The notes: generated by a model from the letters alone, not told the origin. Shown: positions 27,699 through 37,496, counted from the stretch's first letter. The stretch is DNA of 64,000 nt from Arcobacter arenosus (GCF_005771535.1 NZ_VANU01000003.1:1-64000); one strand, 5' to 3'. Numbers and translations are program-made.

Positions 27699-28640
27699 CT
27701 AATCTTCAAATGCTACTTTTTCAGCACGAGCTAATAACTCTTTTGCACCTTGGTCAATAAATATTTGAGCTAAATTTTTACCTACATTTTCGAAATCTTC
27801 AATGTTTGCAACGATATCTTCTTGAATATATTCACTTCCATCAGGCATACCAACTATTGCTTTTACATCAATAGAGTTTTCATCTAAAATAGTTGCTTTT
27901 ACACCAATTGGAACTTGACAACCACCCTCTAAGGTTCTTACAAAATCTCTTTCAATAGTTGATTCAATATGTGCATTTTTATCATGTAAAACAGAAACTA
28001 AATCGATAATCTCTTTGTTATCTAAAGTTTCAATACCTAGTGTAGCTTGTCCCATAGATGGAATCATATCATCAGTTGAAATAGGTTTGAAATATTTCAC
28101 TTCATCTTCTATTTGAAGTTTTTGTAATCCAGTTGCGGCAAGAATAATTGCATCATACTCACCATCTTTTAACTTAGCAATTCTAGTATTAATATTTCCC
28201 CTTAAATCTTTTAAAACAATATCAGGTCTTAATAACTTTAATTCTAATCTTCTTCTTAAACTTGTTGTACCAATTACTGCACCCTTCGGTAAATCATGAA
28301 TACCTTCATATTTTTCACTTAAAAAAGCATCCCTTGGGTCAAATCTTTTTGTAACTGCTGCTAGTGCAAAACCCTCTTCAAAATTAACAGGAACATCTTT
28401 TAAACTATGTACTGCAATATGAGCTTCTTTTGAAGCAAGTGCAATCTCAAGCTCTTTAGTAAATAATCCCTTACCACCTATTTTAGCTAAAGGAACATCT
28501 AAAATCTTATCAGCCCTTGTAGAAAATGTTTTTAACTCAACTTCCATATCTGGGTAATGTTTATTTAATTCAGCTTTTATATACTCACTTTGCCATAGGG
28601 CTAATTTACTTTTTCTTGTTGCAATTATTAATTTTTCCAT
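27699..28640 (-). CDS. hemC: Porphobilinogen deaminase (hydroxymethylbilane synthase)
   Basis: HemC joins four porphobilinogens into hydroxymethylbilane in haem synthesis. The 313 residues show the opening LIIATRKSKLALWQSEYIK, the catalytic loop VHSLKDVPV with Asp, the Arg cluster GTTSLRRRLELK, DLRGNINTR, and the dipyrromethane cofactor Cys in LEGGCQVPIGV. The ATG lies 1 bp after the stop of the thioredoxin-fold gene upstream, so both share a transcript. Confidence 0.97.
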   Translation of the reverse strand: MEKLIIATRKSKLALWQSEYIKAELNKHYPDMEVELKTFSTRADKILDVPLAKIGGKGLFTKELEIALASKEAHIAVHSLKDVPVNFEEGFALAAVTKRFDPRDAFLSEKYEGIHDLPKGAVIGTTSLRRRLELKLLRPDIVLKDLRGNINTRIAKLKDGEYDAIILAATGLQKLQIEDEVKYFKPISTDDMIPSMGQATLGIETLDNKEIIDLVSVLHDKNAHIESTIERDFVRTLEGGCQVPIGVKATILDENSIDVKAIVGMPDGSEYIQEDIVANIEDFENVGKNLAQIFIDQGAKELLARAEKVAFED

Positions 28641-28641
28641 T

Positions 28642-29478
28642 TTAATTTCCTAACATTTCATATTTTAATTTTGATTTATCTTGCTCACCATTTACAAAAA
28701 TAGTTGGTGTTCCTTGAACCATCACATTATCCCCTTTAGAGATATCAGCTGATAATTCATCTCCAATTTTTTCATTTTTTATATCATTTATTGTGTAAGC
28801 TGTATTAAACTCTTTATTAAATCCATCAATAACTTTTTGAGCATCTGTTTCATTTGATTTAAAATATTTATCCCAATCTGCTTTATATACTTTTAATTCA
28901 ATATCTGCCATCCCATCTTTTTTAGCTACTATCATAAGAGCAGATAAAGGAGCAGACGCTGGATGAATTCTTAATAATGGAAAATGATAATAATATAAAG
29001 CTATACTATCGTTGTTTTCTTTCACATAATTTATTACATCAGGTAAATAGTCCATACAAAAAGGGCATAAAGGGTCTGAAAATACAACTAATTTATCCTT
29101 TGCATTAGGATTTCCTGCAATTAATTTTTTTTCATCATAATAATCTTTAGTTAATGTTGGATTCATCAAATCTTTTAATGCCATACCAGTTTTTATATCA
29201 AAAAGTTCTGGGGCGATCAATTCACCATTTGAAAAAATCACATCCTTAGCTTTTATCTCTTTTCCTGCCATTTTTGCATCTAAATCTATAATATATCCAT
29301 ACCAACCTTTTTGTGGCATCTCTTTTTTTGTATTTATTTTTACACTATTAATTTCTACTCTTTTATTTTTTGAAAATCTTTCTTTTTCAAATTTAAGTAC
29401 TCTATCATCAACAGTATCACTAGCTAGTATAGTTCCAAACATTAGTGCAGTTGCACCAATAATTGATATTAATTTCAT
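28642..29478 (-). CDS. Periplasmic thiol:disulfide interchange protein, DsbA/DsbC-like
   Basis: 278 residues with a signal peptide (MKLISIIGATALMFGTILAS). An N-terminal ~110-residue part (strands such as VEINSVKIN and the segment GYIIDLDAKMAGK) precedes a thioredoxin domain with VFSDPLCPFCMDYLP (C138, C141) and the cis-Pro loop VQGTPTIFVNG. The N-terminal part plus CPFC fits a DsbC/DsbG-like isomerase or a DsbA-like reductant used in cytochrome c or protein folding. I cannot choose between these by reading. Confidence 0.8.
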   Translation of the reverse strand: MKLISIIGATALMFGTILASDTVDDRVLKFEKERFSKNKRVEINSVKINTKKEMPQKGWYGYIIDLDAKMAGKEIKAKDVIFSNGELIAPELFDIKTGMALKDLMNPTLTKDYYDEKKLIAGNPNAKDKLVVFSDPLCPFCMDYLPDVINYVKENNDSIALYYYHFPLLRIHPASAPLSALMIVAKKDGMADIELKVYKADWDKYFKSNETDAQKVIDGFNKEFNTAYTINDIKNEKIGDELSADISKGDNVMVQGTPTIFVNGEQDKSKLKYEMLGN

Positions 29479-29542
29479 TTATATCCTTTCATAGTCTTTT
29501 CATATCTTAAGCCAAGAATTATATTCTTAACAAACTTAAGAG

Positions 29543-31660
29543 TTAAGTTTTGGTCTTAACTGTAATTTTTTTAATATGAAACAATTCTTTTGTTGTATTT
29601 AATTGACTAGAATTTAGTATATCATTTAACTGTAATTCTTTTTGAGAAGCAGTTGGATTAGCTGTTTTTTGCATATCTGCAACACAACCTGAACCAATCT
29701 CTATATCTTCAATCATTGAGCCTGAATCATTATTTGTTTCTTCCAAAGTATCAGGCTTTTCATTACTTTGGAAGTTATCCTTTTTTGCAACAGTTTCCGG
29801 TTTTGATTCTTCTTTTATAAATTCGATTTCAATATTTTCACCAAAAATATCATATATAAAAAGTTTTAATATCCCATAATGTTTTAATAAAAACTTTCTT
29901 TCATCACCTTGCGCATAAGAACTGATTTCAAGTTTATTATCTGAAAAGTTTTTATAAACAAAGTTCTTTTCAAATGCTTCACCTAACTCATCGTCCCTTT
30001 CATAAACCTTAGCAATTAGTTGTTTATATGCCTTTGTATTTTCATCAATTATTTCAGGAACACTTTGTGGTATTGGTTCATAAACTGGTTCTTCTACAAT
30101 TGGCTCTTGGACAATCTCTTGAACTGTTTCATTAGGTATTTCATCTATTGTTTCAGAACTTATTTCTACTTGTTCTTCTTGTTTTTCCTCTACTGCAGAA
30201 GCCATATTTGAAACAGGCTCTTCAATCATCTGATTATGTTCTTTTTCTAAAGGTGCATTAAACTCTTCATCAAAAGGGTTTGGAAAAGGGTTGGTGTTTT
30301 GTTCAACAACTTCAATAGGTTCAACGGTAGGTATTGCATTTATACTATCTGTTGAAATAGTTGTCTCAGTTTCAATCTCTATTAGTTCTTCAATTTCATC
30401 AATTTCATCAACTACTTCAATTTCATTTTTTTCAATTTCTATTGGTTTGCTTTCATTTAAGGCCTTTTTATTTTCCATAAAAGTTTCATCAACCTTCACC
30501 ACTACATCATCATAGGCATGGTTAATATCATTATGTGCATGTTCTACAACTTTTTGTGTTGAAATAACTTCTTTCATAATTGGCTTAACTTCAATCTCTT
30601 GAACTTGATTTATAATCTCATCAATAGTTTTTAAATTTGTTGCTTCAACCATTTTTGATAAGGTTAAAATTAATACAAATCCTCCATCAGAATTTATTGC
30701 CAACAAATGTTTTGCATCACTTAATATTCTAAAAAATCTATCAAATAAAAGAATATTAAATTTTGCATCTTTTTCAAGCATTTTTTGTTTTAAATAAATT
30801 GTCATTTCATCACAAACTTGTGATATCTCATAGTTTTCTAATTCTTGTACTAATTTTGTAAAATCTTGTTTTTTTAATATAGTATCAAAAAGTTCATCCA
30901 TTAATTTTGGTTCAATAAGTCCCAACATATCAACAACTGCTGTTGTAGTAATTTTTCCCTTTGAAAAGATAATTGCTTGGTCTAACAAAGTTAAAGTATC
31001 CCTTAAACTTCCTTGTCCAGTTCTTGTTAATATCTCTAAAGCATCAGTTTCAAAATCAATATTTTCTTCATTTAAAATATGTGATAAATGATGCATCACA
31101 TCAGAATTTGCAATTTTATTAAATCTAAAATGTTGAGTTCTACTTAAAATAGTTGCTGGTAGTTTAAGTGGATCTGTTGTTGCAAGTATAAACTTTACAA
31201 AACCTGGAGGTTCTTCTAGTGTTTTAAGTAAGGCATTAAATGCTTGAGTTGTAAGCATATGAACCTCATCGATTATAAACACTTTAAATCGGGCACTACT
31301 TGGTTTATATTTTGTGTGTTCAATTAAATCTTTAATATCATCAATACCTCTATTTGAAGCGGCATCCATCTCTATAATATCAAGATGTTTATTTGTGTTT
31401 GCACTTTGACAATTTTCACACACTTCACAAGGTCTTGAGGTAGGTCCATTTGAACATAAAAGTGCCTTTGCCATAATTCTAGCAGTTGAAGTTTTACCAC
31501 TTCCCCTTAATCCACTAAAAAGATATGCATGGGATAATCTACTTGAATCTAAAGCTAAAGATAAAGTTTGAGAAATTGTTGTTTGTCCAACTAAATCCTC
31601 AAATCTTTTTGGTCTATATTTTAATGCTAACACCCTATTCTCTACAATTTTTTCATCCAT
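29543..31660 (-). CDS. dnaX: DNA polymerase III subunits gamma and tau
   Basis: DnaX is the clamp-loader ATPase. The 705-residue protein has Walker A GLRGSGKTS (50-58), zinc ligands C69, C78, C81 and C84, Walker B/DEAH-like DEVHML, and the sensor/arginine-finger region SRTQHFRFNK. After ~365 comes a long acidic, Glu/Val/Pro-rich linker (about 370-560) and a C-terminal domain. A heptamer AAAAAAG with a downstream stem-loop at codons 625-640 suggests a -1 frameshift giving a 628-residue gamma-like form. The start overlaps the murI end by 8 bp. Confidence 0.96.
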   Translation of the reverse strand: MDEKIVENRVLALKYRPKRFEDLVGQTTISQTLSLALDSSRLSHAYLFSGLRGSGKTSTARIMAKALLCSNGPTSRPCEVCENCQSANTNKHLDIIEMDAASNRGIDDIKDLIEHTKYKPSSARFKVFIIDEVHMLTTQAFNALLKTLEEPPGFVKFILATTDPLKLPATILSRTQHFRFNKIANSDVMHHLSHILNEENIDFETDALEILTRTGQGSLRDTLTLLDQAIIFSKGKITTTAVVDMLGLIEPKLMDELFDTILKKQDFTKLVQELENYEISQVCDEMTIYLKQKMLEKDAKFNILLFDRFFRILSDAKHLLAINSDGGFVLILTLSKMVEATNLKTIDEIINQVQEIEVKPIMKEVISTQKVVEHAHNDINHAYDDVVVKVDETFMENKKALNESKPIEIEKNEIEVVDEIDEIEELIEIETETTISTDSINAIPTVEPIEVVEQNTNPFPNPFDEEFNAPLEKEHNQMIEEPVSNMASAVEEKQEEQVEISSETIDEIPNETVQEIVQEPIVEEPVYEPIPQSVPEIIDENTKAYKQLIAKVYERDDELGEAFEKNFVYKNFSDNKLEISSYAQGDERKFLLKHYGILKLFIYDIFGENIEIEFIKEESKPETVAKKDNFQSNEKPDTLEETNNDSGSMIEDIEIGSGCVADMQKTANPTASQKELQLNDILNSSQLNTTKELFHIKKITVKTKT
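29740..29786 (-). promoter_or_regulatory. Programmed -1 ribosomal frameshift cassette in dnaX
   Basis: On the coding strand codons 625-627 read GCA AAA AAG, giving the slippery heptamer A AAA AAG (29780-29786). After a 5-nt spacer an 11-bp perfect stem follows: CTTCCAAAGTA (29764-29774) with TACTTTGGAAG (29740-29750), 13-nt loop. A -1 slip reads GGA then TAA, so the product ends one residue later. This copies the E. coli dnaX design (same heptamer and phase, near stop, stem-loop). A weak SD-like GGA lies about 10 nt upstream. Confidence 0.75.
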
Positions 31661-32450
31661 TAATATCCCTTACTTTTATCTTTCCACCAATTGTATATTT
31701 ATCTAAAATTAAATTAACCATATTTAAATTTATATCTTTTGTATAATAAAGTTTGATATCTAATTCTCCCTCATTTATATGCCCTTTTTTAGAGCTTAAA
31801 TCTTCAAGTCTTTTTGCTATTGCAAAACCAGTTTCAATTAAATTTATATCTTTGCCCATATAATCTTTTATAATATCTGAAACTAATGGGTAGTGAGTAC
31901 AACCTAAAACAATTGTATCTACCCCACTTTTTTTCATAGGCTCTAACCAGCTTTTTAACATTTCGTGGGTTTTATTATCTTCAATCATTCCATTTTCAAT
32001 CTTCTCAACTAAACCTGGACATGCTTGTTCAAATAATCTTATCTCTTTTAAAATAGCTAAATCATTAAGTAACGTTTGGTATTTTTGCCCCTTTAAAGTA
32101 GCACTTGTTGCTAGAACTCCTACATTATTACTTTTTGTCATTGTTATAGCAGGTTTAATACCAGGTTCTGTGCCAATAACAATTAAATCTTTGAACTCCA
32201 TTCTAAGTTCTTTTACTGCAGCTGATGTAGCTGTATTACAAGCAATAATTAAAGCTTCTATATTATGATTTTTTATCAAATATTTAGTAATAGATAAAGA
32301 GTGTTCTAAAATCTCATCTTTACTTTTTTCTCCATATGGAGCATATTCAGTATCAGCTATATAAAAAATTTCTCCACCTTTAAAAAGCTTTGAAATCTCT
32401 TTTACAACTGTTAAACCACCAAGACCTGAATCAAAAATCCCAACTTTCAA
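31653..32450 (-). CDS. murI: Glutamate racemase
   Basis: MurI makes D-glutamate for peptidoglycan. The 265-residue protein starts MKVGIFDSGLGGLTVVKEI and has both catalytic cysteines: C71 in IIACNTATSAA and C184 in VLGCTHYPL. DTEYAPYGEK matches the substrate loop. It overlaps dnaX by 8 bp, so murI comes first and the pair is translationally linked. Confidence 0.97.
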   Translation of the reverse strand: MKVGIFDSGLGGLTVVKEISKLFKGGEIFYIADTEYAPYGEKSKDEILEHSLSITKYLIKNHNIEALIIACNTATSAAVKELRMEFKDLIVIGTEPGIKPAITMTKSNNVGVLATSATLKGQKYQTLLNDLAILKEIRLFEQACPGLVEKIENGMIEDNKTHEMLKSWLEPMKKSGVDTIVLGCTHYPLVSDIIKDYMGKDINLIETGFAIAKRLEDLSSKKGHINEGELDIKLYYTKDINLNMVNLILDKYTIGGKIKVRDING

Positions 32451-32542
32451 TAAATACCTTTATTTAAATTAGCAAAGATTATATCAAAAAAGTTATAACT
32501 AATTTGTTAAAATAAAATATATAGATGTACTAAAGGAGTTTT

Positions 32543-33208
32543 ATGTTTTTTCATTTTCATCCATATAAACCTTTTTTGAATAAAGATACTAAAACTATAA
32601 TAATGGGAACTCTACCACCACCTAGATTTTGTAAAGGGGAATACAAAAAAGAAGATGTGCTTTTTTGTTATGGTTCAAAAGACAATCTTCTTTGGAAAGT
32701 CCTTAATGAAATTTACAATTTAAATCTACTTTTCGATAATTCAAATGAAGCAGTAGAACAAAGAAAATCATTTTTGCTAAAAAACAATATTGGTGTCTGT
32801 GATATAGTAGAGTCATGCCAAAGAAAAAAGATTGATGCTAGTGATATAGGTATGGAAAATATTGAGCTAAGAGATATTTTATATTATCTTCAAAAGTTTG
32901 ATAAAATCACAAGCATTATTTTTACAGGAGGCTTTTGTAAAAACTCTCCAGAATATTTTTTAAGAAAAATTTTTAAAGAAAACAATATTGATTTTAAAAA
33001 AATAAAAGAAGATATCCCAAAAATTCATAGCTTTGAATTTGAGAAAAGAATAATAAAAACTATTAGCTTAACATCACCATCTAATGCAGCCAATAGAAGT
33101 ATTGGGGCAAATAATAAATTTAAAGAAAAAAAGAGAGTTAATGAGAATTATTCAACCTTTGATTTTAGAGTTGAACAATATAAAGAGGTTTTTAAATTAG
33201 TTAAATAA
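32543..33208 (+). CDS. Uracil-DNA glycosylase-like protein (MUG/family 6 type)
   Basis: 221 residues with motifs placed as in small single-domain UDG-superfamily enzymes: motif I-like KTIIMGTLPPPRFCKG near 17-32, the central NIGVCDIVESCQRKK, and motif II-like ISLTSPSNAANRSIG near 174-188, corresponding to SPS.AN of hypoxanthine/uracil glycosylases. It probably removes deaminated bases from DNA; base preference is open. A long basic C-terminal region follows. AAGGAG precedes the ATG. Confidence 0.7.
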   Translation: MFFHFHPYKPFLNKDTKTIIMGTLPPPRFCKGEYKKEDVLFCYGSKDNLLWKVLNEIYNLNLLFDNSNEAVEQRKSFLLKNNIGVCDIVESCQRKKIDASDIGMENIELRDILYYLQKFDKITSIIFTGGFCKNSPEYFLRKIFKENNIDFKKIKEDIPKIHSFEFEKRIIKTISLTSPSNAANRSIGANNKFKEKKRVNENYSTFDFRVEQYKEVFKLVK

Positions 33209-33247
33209 TTTAAATTTTATTTAAGTATAAGTTTAATTTTTTTTTAT

Positions 33248-33270
33248 TATAATTATGAATGATTATTCAT
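33248..33270 (+). promoter_or_regulatory. -10 box followed by a 16-bp palindrome
   Basis: TATAAT at 33248-33253, then ATGAATGATTATTCAT (33255-33270) with perfect 6-bp arms at the expected transcription start of the 31-residue gene. The palindrome resembles the ATGAATGA-type operators of FadR-like TetR proteins and, less well, a Fur box. Confidence 0.5.
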
Positions 33271-33289
33271 TAACATTTAGGAGAGAGAA

Positions 33290-33385
33290 ATGTTTATACA
33301 AGAAACACTGTTATTCGTGGTATTTGGACTAGCCGTTTTTACTGCAGCTTCGTGGTTAATTACTTTTTTTGTGAAAGAAAATTAA
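33290..33385 (+). CDS. 31-residue single-span membrane protein
   Basis: AGGAGAGAG is placed 5-6 nt before the ATG, a very good ribosome site. The product is MFIQETLLFVVFGLAVFTAA then SWLITFFVKEN: one hydrophobic helix (about 7-28) with a charged KEN tail. Size and layout resemble small subunits of membrane complexes, but I recognise no family. It is flanked by a promoter with a palindrome and a hairpin, so it is an independent gene. Confidence 0.65.
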   Translation: MFIQETLLFVVFGLAVFTAASWLITFFVKEN

Positions 33386-33390
33386 TTTTT

Positions 33391-33425
33391 AAGAGCCATT
33401 TGAAAAGCTTCCAAATGGCTCTTTA
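33391..33425. terminator. Hairpin between the 31-residue gene and metQ
   Basis: AAGAGCCATTTG and CAAATGGCTCTT form a 12-bp stem with a loop of about 9 nt. It lies between convergent genes; T tracts on either strand are short. Confidence 0.7.
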
Positions 33426-33427
33426 CT

Positions 33428-34249
33428 TTAAAATGCTTCTACAATAGCCCCATTATATTTTTCAAGGATGAATTTTTTAATATCTTCTGAGTTTAATACT
33501 TCATCTAAAACTTTTATATATTCTTTATTTTCATTACCAGCTTTTACTGCAACAATATTTGCATATGGAGAATCTTTTGATTCAATAACTAATGCATCTT
33601 TTAATGGATTTAAATTTGCAGCTAATGCATAGTTTGTATTAATAATTGCAGCATCAACTTCATCAATAACTCTTGGTAATTGAGGTGCATCTAATTCTTT
33701 AATTTGTAAATTCTTTGGATTTTCTATAATATCAAGTGCAGTTTTAAACTCTACATCTTTAAATTTTAATAAACCTTGTTTAACTAAAATATCCAATGCT
33801 CTACTTCCATTTGTTGGGTCATTTGGAACAGCAATAGTTGCGCCATCAGCTAATTCAGAAATATCTTTGATTTTTTTTGAATATAATCCCATTGGTTCTA
33901 AGTGAACGTTTACTGTTTTTACAATATTAGTATTTTTGTTTTTATTAAACTCTTCTAAATATGGCAAGTGTTGGAAAAAGTTAGCATCTAACTCACCCTC
34001 ATCAACAGCTATATTTGGAGTAACATAATCAGTAAATTCAACAATCTCTAAATCATAACCTTTTTTCTTTAATAAAGGTTTCGCAGCTTCTAAAATCTCT
34101 GCATGAGGTACTGGTGTAGCACCAACTTTGATTACAGTTTTTTTCTCTTCAACTTTTGCAACTTCTTTTTTTTCTTCACCACCTGTACAAGCAGTTAAAC
34201 CTAAAGCAACTGCACCAGCAATTGCAAATTTTAAAATATTTTTTATCAT
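33428..34249 (-). CDS. metQ: Methionine ABC transporter, substrate-binding lipoprotein
   Basis: A NlpA/MetQ-family lipoprotein of 273 residues. The lipobox is LTAC with lipidated C21. The mature part has the hallmarks VGATPVPHAEIL, VNVHLEPMGLYS and VPNDPTNGSRAL, and DAAIINTNYAL. It binds methionine (often D- or L-) and hands it to MetI/MetN. It is the last gene of metN-metI-metQ, 9 bp behind metI. Confidence 0.93.
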   Translation of the reverse strand: MIKNILKFAIAGAVALGLTACTGGEEKKEVAKVEEKKTVIKVGATPVPHAEILEAAKPLLKKKGYDLEIVEFTDYVTPNIAVDEGELDANFFQHLPYLEEFNKNKNTNIVKTVNVHLEPMGLYSKKIKDISELADGATIAVPNDPTNGSRALDILVKQGLLKFKDVEFKTALDIIENPKNLQIKELDAPQLPRVIDEVDAAIINTNYALAANLNPLKDALVIESKDSPYANIVAVKAGNENKEYIKVLDEVLNSEDIKKFILEKYNGAIVEAF

Positions 34250-34258
34250 TTATATCCT

Positions 34259-34897
34259 TTATTTTTTAGTTTTTTTATAAATATAATCACCAGCACTTTG
34301 ACATACTTGCACTAAGGCAATTAGTATTAGTACTGTATAAATCATAGTTTCAGTTTGGAATCTATAATAACCATATTTAATGGCAACATCTCCTAAACCT
34401 CCACCACCAACAGCTCCAGCCATAGCAGAAAATCCAATTACCGTAATCAGAGTTAATGTAATTGCAGAAATAATACTAGGCAATGCTTCAACAAGCATTA
34501 CTTTAAAGATTATTTGAAAATCACTTGCTCCAAATGATTTTGCAGCTTCTATTACCCCTTGGTCTACTTCTTTAAAAGCACTTTCAATAAGTCTTGCTAT
34601 AAAAGGAGCAGCTCCAATTGTAAGAGGTATAATTGCTGCTGTTGTACCAATACTTTTTCCTATTAAAAATTTTGTTAAAGGAAATAACACAATCATCAAA
34701 ATAATAAAAGGAAATGACCTTAAAGTATTAATTACCACATCAAGAACTGAATAGATTTTTAGATTCTCTTTTAAACCACCTTTTGAAGTAAGAATTAATA
34801 TGATACTTAATAAGAATCCAATCAATACCGCAAAAAATGTAGATACAAAAGACATATAAATTGTTTCACCTAAAGCAGGTAATAAAATATCAACCAT
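34259..34897 (-). CDS. metI: Methionine ABC transporter, permease
   Basis: 212 residues with five to six TMs and the EAA loop EAAKSFGASDFQIIFKVMLVEALPS. The N-terminus LGETIYMSFVSTFFAVLIGF and GFSAMAGAVGGGGLGDVAIKYGY are characteristic of MetI. The start overlaps the metN stop by 1 bp. Confidence 0.95.
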   Translation of the reverse strand: MVDILLPALGETIYMSFVSTFFAVLIGFLLSIILILTSKGGLKENLKIYSVLDVVINTLRSFPFIILMIVLFPLTKFLIGKSIGTTAAIIPLTIGAAPFIARLIESAFKEVDQGVIEAAKSFGASDFQIIFKVMLVEALPSIISAITLTLITVIGFSAMAGAVGGGGLGDVAIKYGYYRFQTETMIYTVLILIALVQVCQSAGDYIYKKTKK

Positions 34898-35853
34898 TAT
34901 AATACCTCCCAGATAATGTCATGATTTTTAATATAATCAGTAACTATTTTTTTATCTTCTTCATTTATATTTATAACCATATTTCCAACAATATGAGTAT
35001 TTATCTCTTCAAGTTTTCCCCAAACAATATTAAAATCCATATTTAATTCTCTAGCCATTTTTGTAATAAATGATTGATACGCATTATCCTTTGGAAAGTA
35101 AAGTTTTATATTTACTCCATTATTTGGTATCACTTCATTTTCCCCAAGAAAATGTTTCATTTTCTTATCAGGTTTCAAAAACAACTCTTCTGTATCATCA
35201 AATCCGATAATATTTCCATGCTCAAGTAATAATGCTTTTTGGGCAATTTGTTTAACAACATCCATCTCATGAGTAACTAAAACTATTGTAATGTTTAGTT
35301 TTTCATTTATCTGTTTTAATAGATTTAAAATAGATGTAGTAGTGTTTGGATCAAGTGCAGAAGTTGCCTCATCTGAAAGTAAAATATCTGGCTCTAGTGT
35401 TAATGCTCTTGCTATAGCAACACGTTGTTTTTGTCCGCCACTTAACTCTTTTGGATAAGAATTAAATTTTTGTTCAAGTCCAACCAATGTTAATAACTCT
35501 TTTACTTTTTTATCAATACTACTTTTATCGTATCCCCAAAGTTGCATTGGTAAAGTAACATTTTCATAAACAGTTTTTCTTTGAATTAAAGAAAAATGTT
35601 GAAAAATCATCCCAATATTTTTTCTAAACTCTTTTAGTTCTTTTTTATTTAAAGACTTAATCTCTCTATTATTAACCTTTAATGAACCATCACTATATTC
35701 TTCAAGACCATTAATACATCTAAGAAGTGTAGATTTTCCAGCACCACTATGTCCAACAATAGCAAATATTTCACCTTTTTTTATATCAATTGAAATATCA
35801 TCTAAAACTTTTGTTTTTCCATAATACTTATTTAAATTTTTAATATTAATCAT
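34897..35853 (-). CDS. metN: Methionine ABC transporter, ATP-binding protein with NIL domain
   Basis: 318 residues: ABC ATPase (Walker [10 protein letters not shown] near 33-41, signature [15 protein letters not shown], Walker [15 protein letters not shown], switch VTHEMDVV) and a C-terminal NIL domain (about 245-318) that binds methionine and inhibits transport. The SDEATSALD form of Walker B is normal for MetN. No S-box or Met-box structure is visible in the leader. Confidence 0.95.
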   Translation of the reverse strand: MINIKNLNKYYGKTKVLDDISIDIKKGEIFAIVGHSGAGKSTLLRCINGLEEYSDGSLKVNNREIKSLNKKELKEFRKNIGMIFQHFSLIQRKTVYENVTLPMQLWGYDKSSIDKKVKELLTLVGLEQKFNSYPKELSGGQKQRVAIARALTLEPDILLSDEATSALDPNTTTSILNLLKQINEKLNITIVLVTHEMDVVKQIAQKALLLEHGNIIGFDDTEELFLKPDKKMKHFLGENEVIPNNGVNIKLYFPKDNAYQSFITKMARELNMDFNIVWGKLEEINTHIVGNMVININEEDKKIVTDYIKNHDIIWEVL

Positions 35854-35965
35854 AATAGATCCTTATAAGCTCGGAATACTATTAAAAAAAGAATAAGTTT
35901 TAAATTAAATGAGCAATTTATATGCAACTTTTTAAAAAATTTACAAAATTAGAAAGATTGGAGAA

Positions 35966-35999
35966 AATAGCAGTTTTCTTTTTAAAGAAAACTGCTATT
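35966..35999 (-). terminator. Terminator of rho
   Basis: A 15-bp perfect stem (AATAGCAGTTTTCTT with AAGAAAACTGCTATT), 4-nt loop and minus-strand TTTT. It separates rho from metN on the same strand. Confidence 0.9.
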
Positions 36000-36016
36000 A
36001 AAAAAAGGTATTTAAA

Positions 36017-37363
36017 CTATTCGTTCATAGAAGCAAAAAAATCTTCATTGTTTTTCGTTTTTTGCATTTTTGAATATAAGAATTTTAATGCTTCAACTTC
36101 ATCCATTTGTGAAATTGCATTTCTCAATATCCAAGTTTTTTGTAAAATATCAGGAGACAATAATAACTCTTCTTTTCTAGTACCAGATTTAATAATATCA
36201 AGAGCTGGGTAAACTCTTCTATTAGCTGCATTTCTACTTAATACAACCTCTGAGTTACCAGTACCTTTAAACTCTTCAAAAATAACTTCATCCATTTTTG
36301 AACCAGTTTCAATAAGTGCTGTTGAGATAATAGTTAAAGAACCACCCTCTTCAATATTTCTAGCAGCACCAAAAAATCTTTTTGGTTTATGTAGTGCATT
36401 TGCATCAACTCCCCCTGAAAGAACTTTTCCAGAACTTGGAGTAACTGTGTTGTACGCTCTTGCTAATCTTGTGATTGAGTCAAGTAAGATTACTACATCT
36501 TTTTTCATCTCAACAAGTCTTTTCGCTTTTTCAATAACAATTTCAGCAACTCTTACATGGTTTTGTGCAGGAAGGTCAAATGTAGAAGAATAAACTTCCC
36601 CTTTTACACTTCTTTGCATATCAGTTACCTCTTCAGGTCTCTCATCAATTAATAAAACCATTAAATGTGTATCAGGATGATTTCTACTTATACCATGAGC
36701 TAACTCTTTTAAAAGTTCTGTTTTACCAGTTTTAGGAGGGGCAACAATAAGTCCCCTTTGACCTTTACCCATTGGAGCAAAAAGGTCAAGCATTCTTCCT
36801 GTCATTCTATTTTGATCATACTCAAATGTAAATCTTTCAGTAGAATATAGTGGAGTTAAGTTATCAAATAGTGGTCTGTTTTTTGATTCATTTATAGGTA
36901 AGTAATTAATCGCTTCGATTTTTAATAAAGCATTATACTTTTCACTATCTTTATTTGGAGGTCGAACTTGTCCTGTAACAATATCCCCTGTTCTTAATGC
37001 AAACTTTCTAATTTGTGTTGCAGATACATAAGAATCATTTGAAGTATCAGAGAAGTTTCCATCAATTGCTCTTAAAAATCCAAATCCACCCTCTTTGATT
37101 TCAAGGATTCCAGTAAATAGAATAAATCCACCAGCATCGATTTGATGTTGTAGGATGCTAAACATTAAATCTTGTCTTTTTAATTCTTGAGGATTTTCTA
37201 CATCTAATTCTTTTGCAATTTTAAGAAGATCATTTAAAGGTAGTTCTCTTAGTTGTTCGATTTTGTAACCTTCAACAGGAACATGAGTTCTTGCTTTTCT
37301 AGAGTTCCCGTTTGAGTGCGAGCCTCTTGCTTTAGTTTTAGTTTGAGTTTTTGACTCTTCCAT
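36017..37363 (-). CDS. rho: Transcription termination factor Rho
   Basis: Rho is the hexameric RNA helicase ending untranslated transcripts. The 448 residues show a basic, Ser/Gly/Asn-rich N-terminal extension (1-30), the RHO_N segment [14 protein letters not shown], the cold-shock-type RNA-binding domain ([15 protein letters not shown]), Walker [12 protein letters not shown], Walker [17 protein letters not shown], the Q loop SGGVDANAL and secondary RNA-binding region. A very strong intrinsic terminator ends its own gene. Confidence 0.97.
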   Translation of the reverse strand: MEESKTQTKTKARGSHSNGNSRKARTHVPVEGYKIEQLRELPLNDLLKIAKELDVENPQELKRQDLMFSILQHQIDAGGFILFTGILEIKEGGFGFLRAIDGNFSDTSNDSYVSATQIRKFALRTGDIVTGQVRPPNKDSEKYNALLKIEAINYLPINESKNRPLFDNLTPLYSTERFTFEYDQNRMTGRMLDLFAPMGKGQRGLIVAPPKTGKTELLKELAHGISRNHPDTHLMVLLIDERPEEVTDMQRSVKGEVYSSTFDLPAQNHVRVAEIVIEKAKRLVEMKKDVVILLDSITRLARAYNTVTPSSGKVLSGGVDANALHKPKRFFGAARNIEEGGSLTIISTALIETGSKMDEVIFEEFKGTGNSEVVLSRNAANRRVYPALDIIKSGTRKEELLLSPDILQKTWILRNAISQMDEVEALKFLYSKMQKTKNNEDFFASMNE

Positions 37364-37496
37364 GAGTTTATTTTGCCTTTTTTTGATTTACATATTAAGT
37401 TATGTGTTTTGTAGTTTCGTCTAGTATATTTTTTTAAGTCTTGTAATTTTAGTGTTTATTTAAAAAAAAGTCAATTAATTAACTTGAGTTGAGGGT

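Noticed and set aside
29740-29774. Hairpin in dnaX as a transcription terminator
   Set aside because: It lies inside a gene 200 bp before the stop without a T run; its fixed distance to the AAAAAAG heptamer explains it better.
35922-36212. Plus-strand frame of 96 codons overlapping the 3' end of rho
   Set aside because: It arises from the antisense of rho and its terminator; no ribosome site and no protein-like composition.
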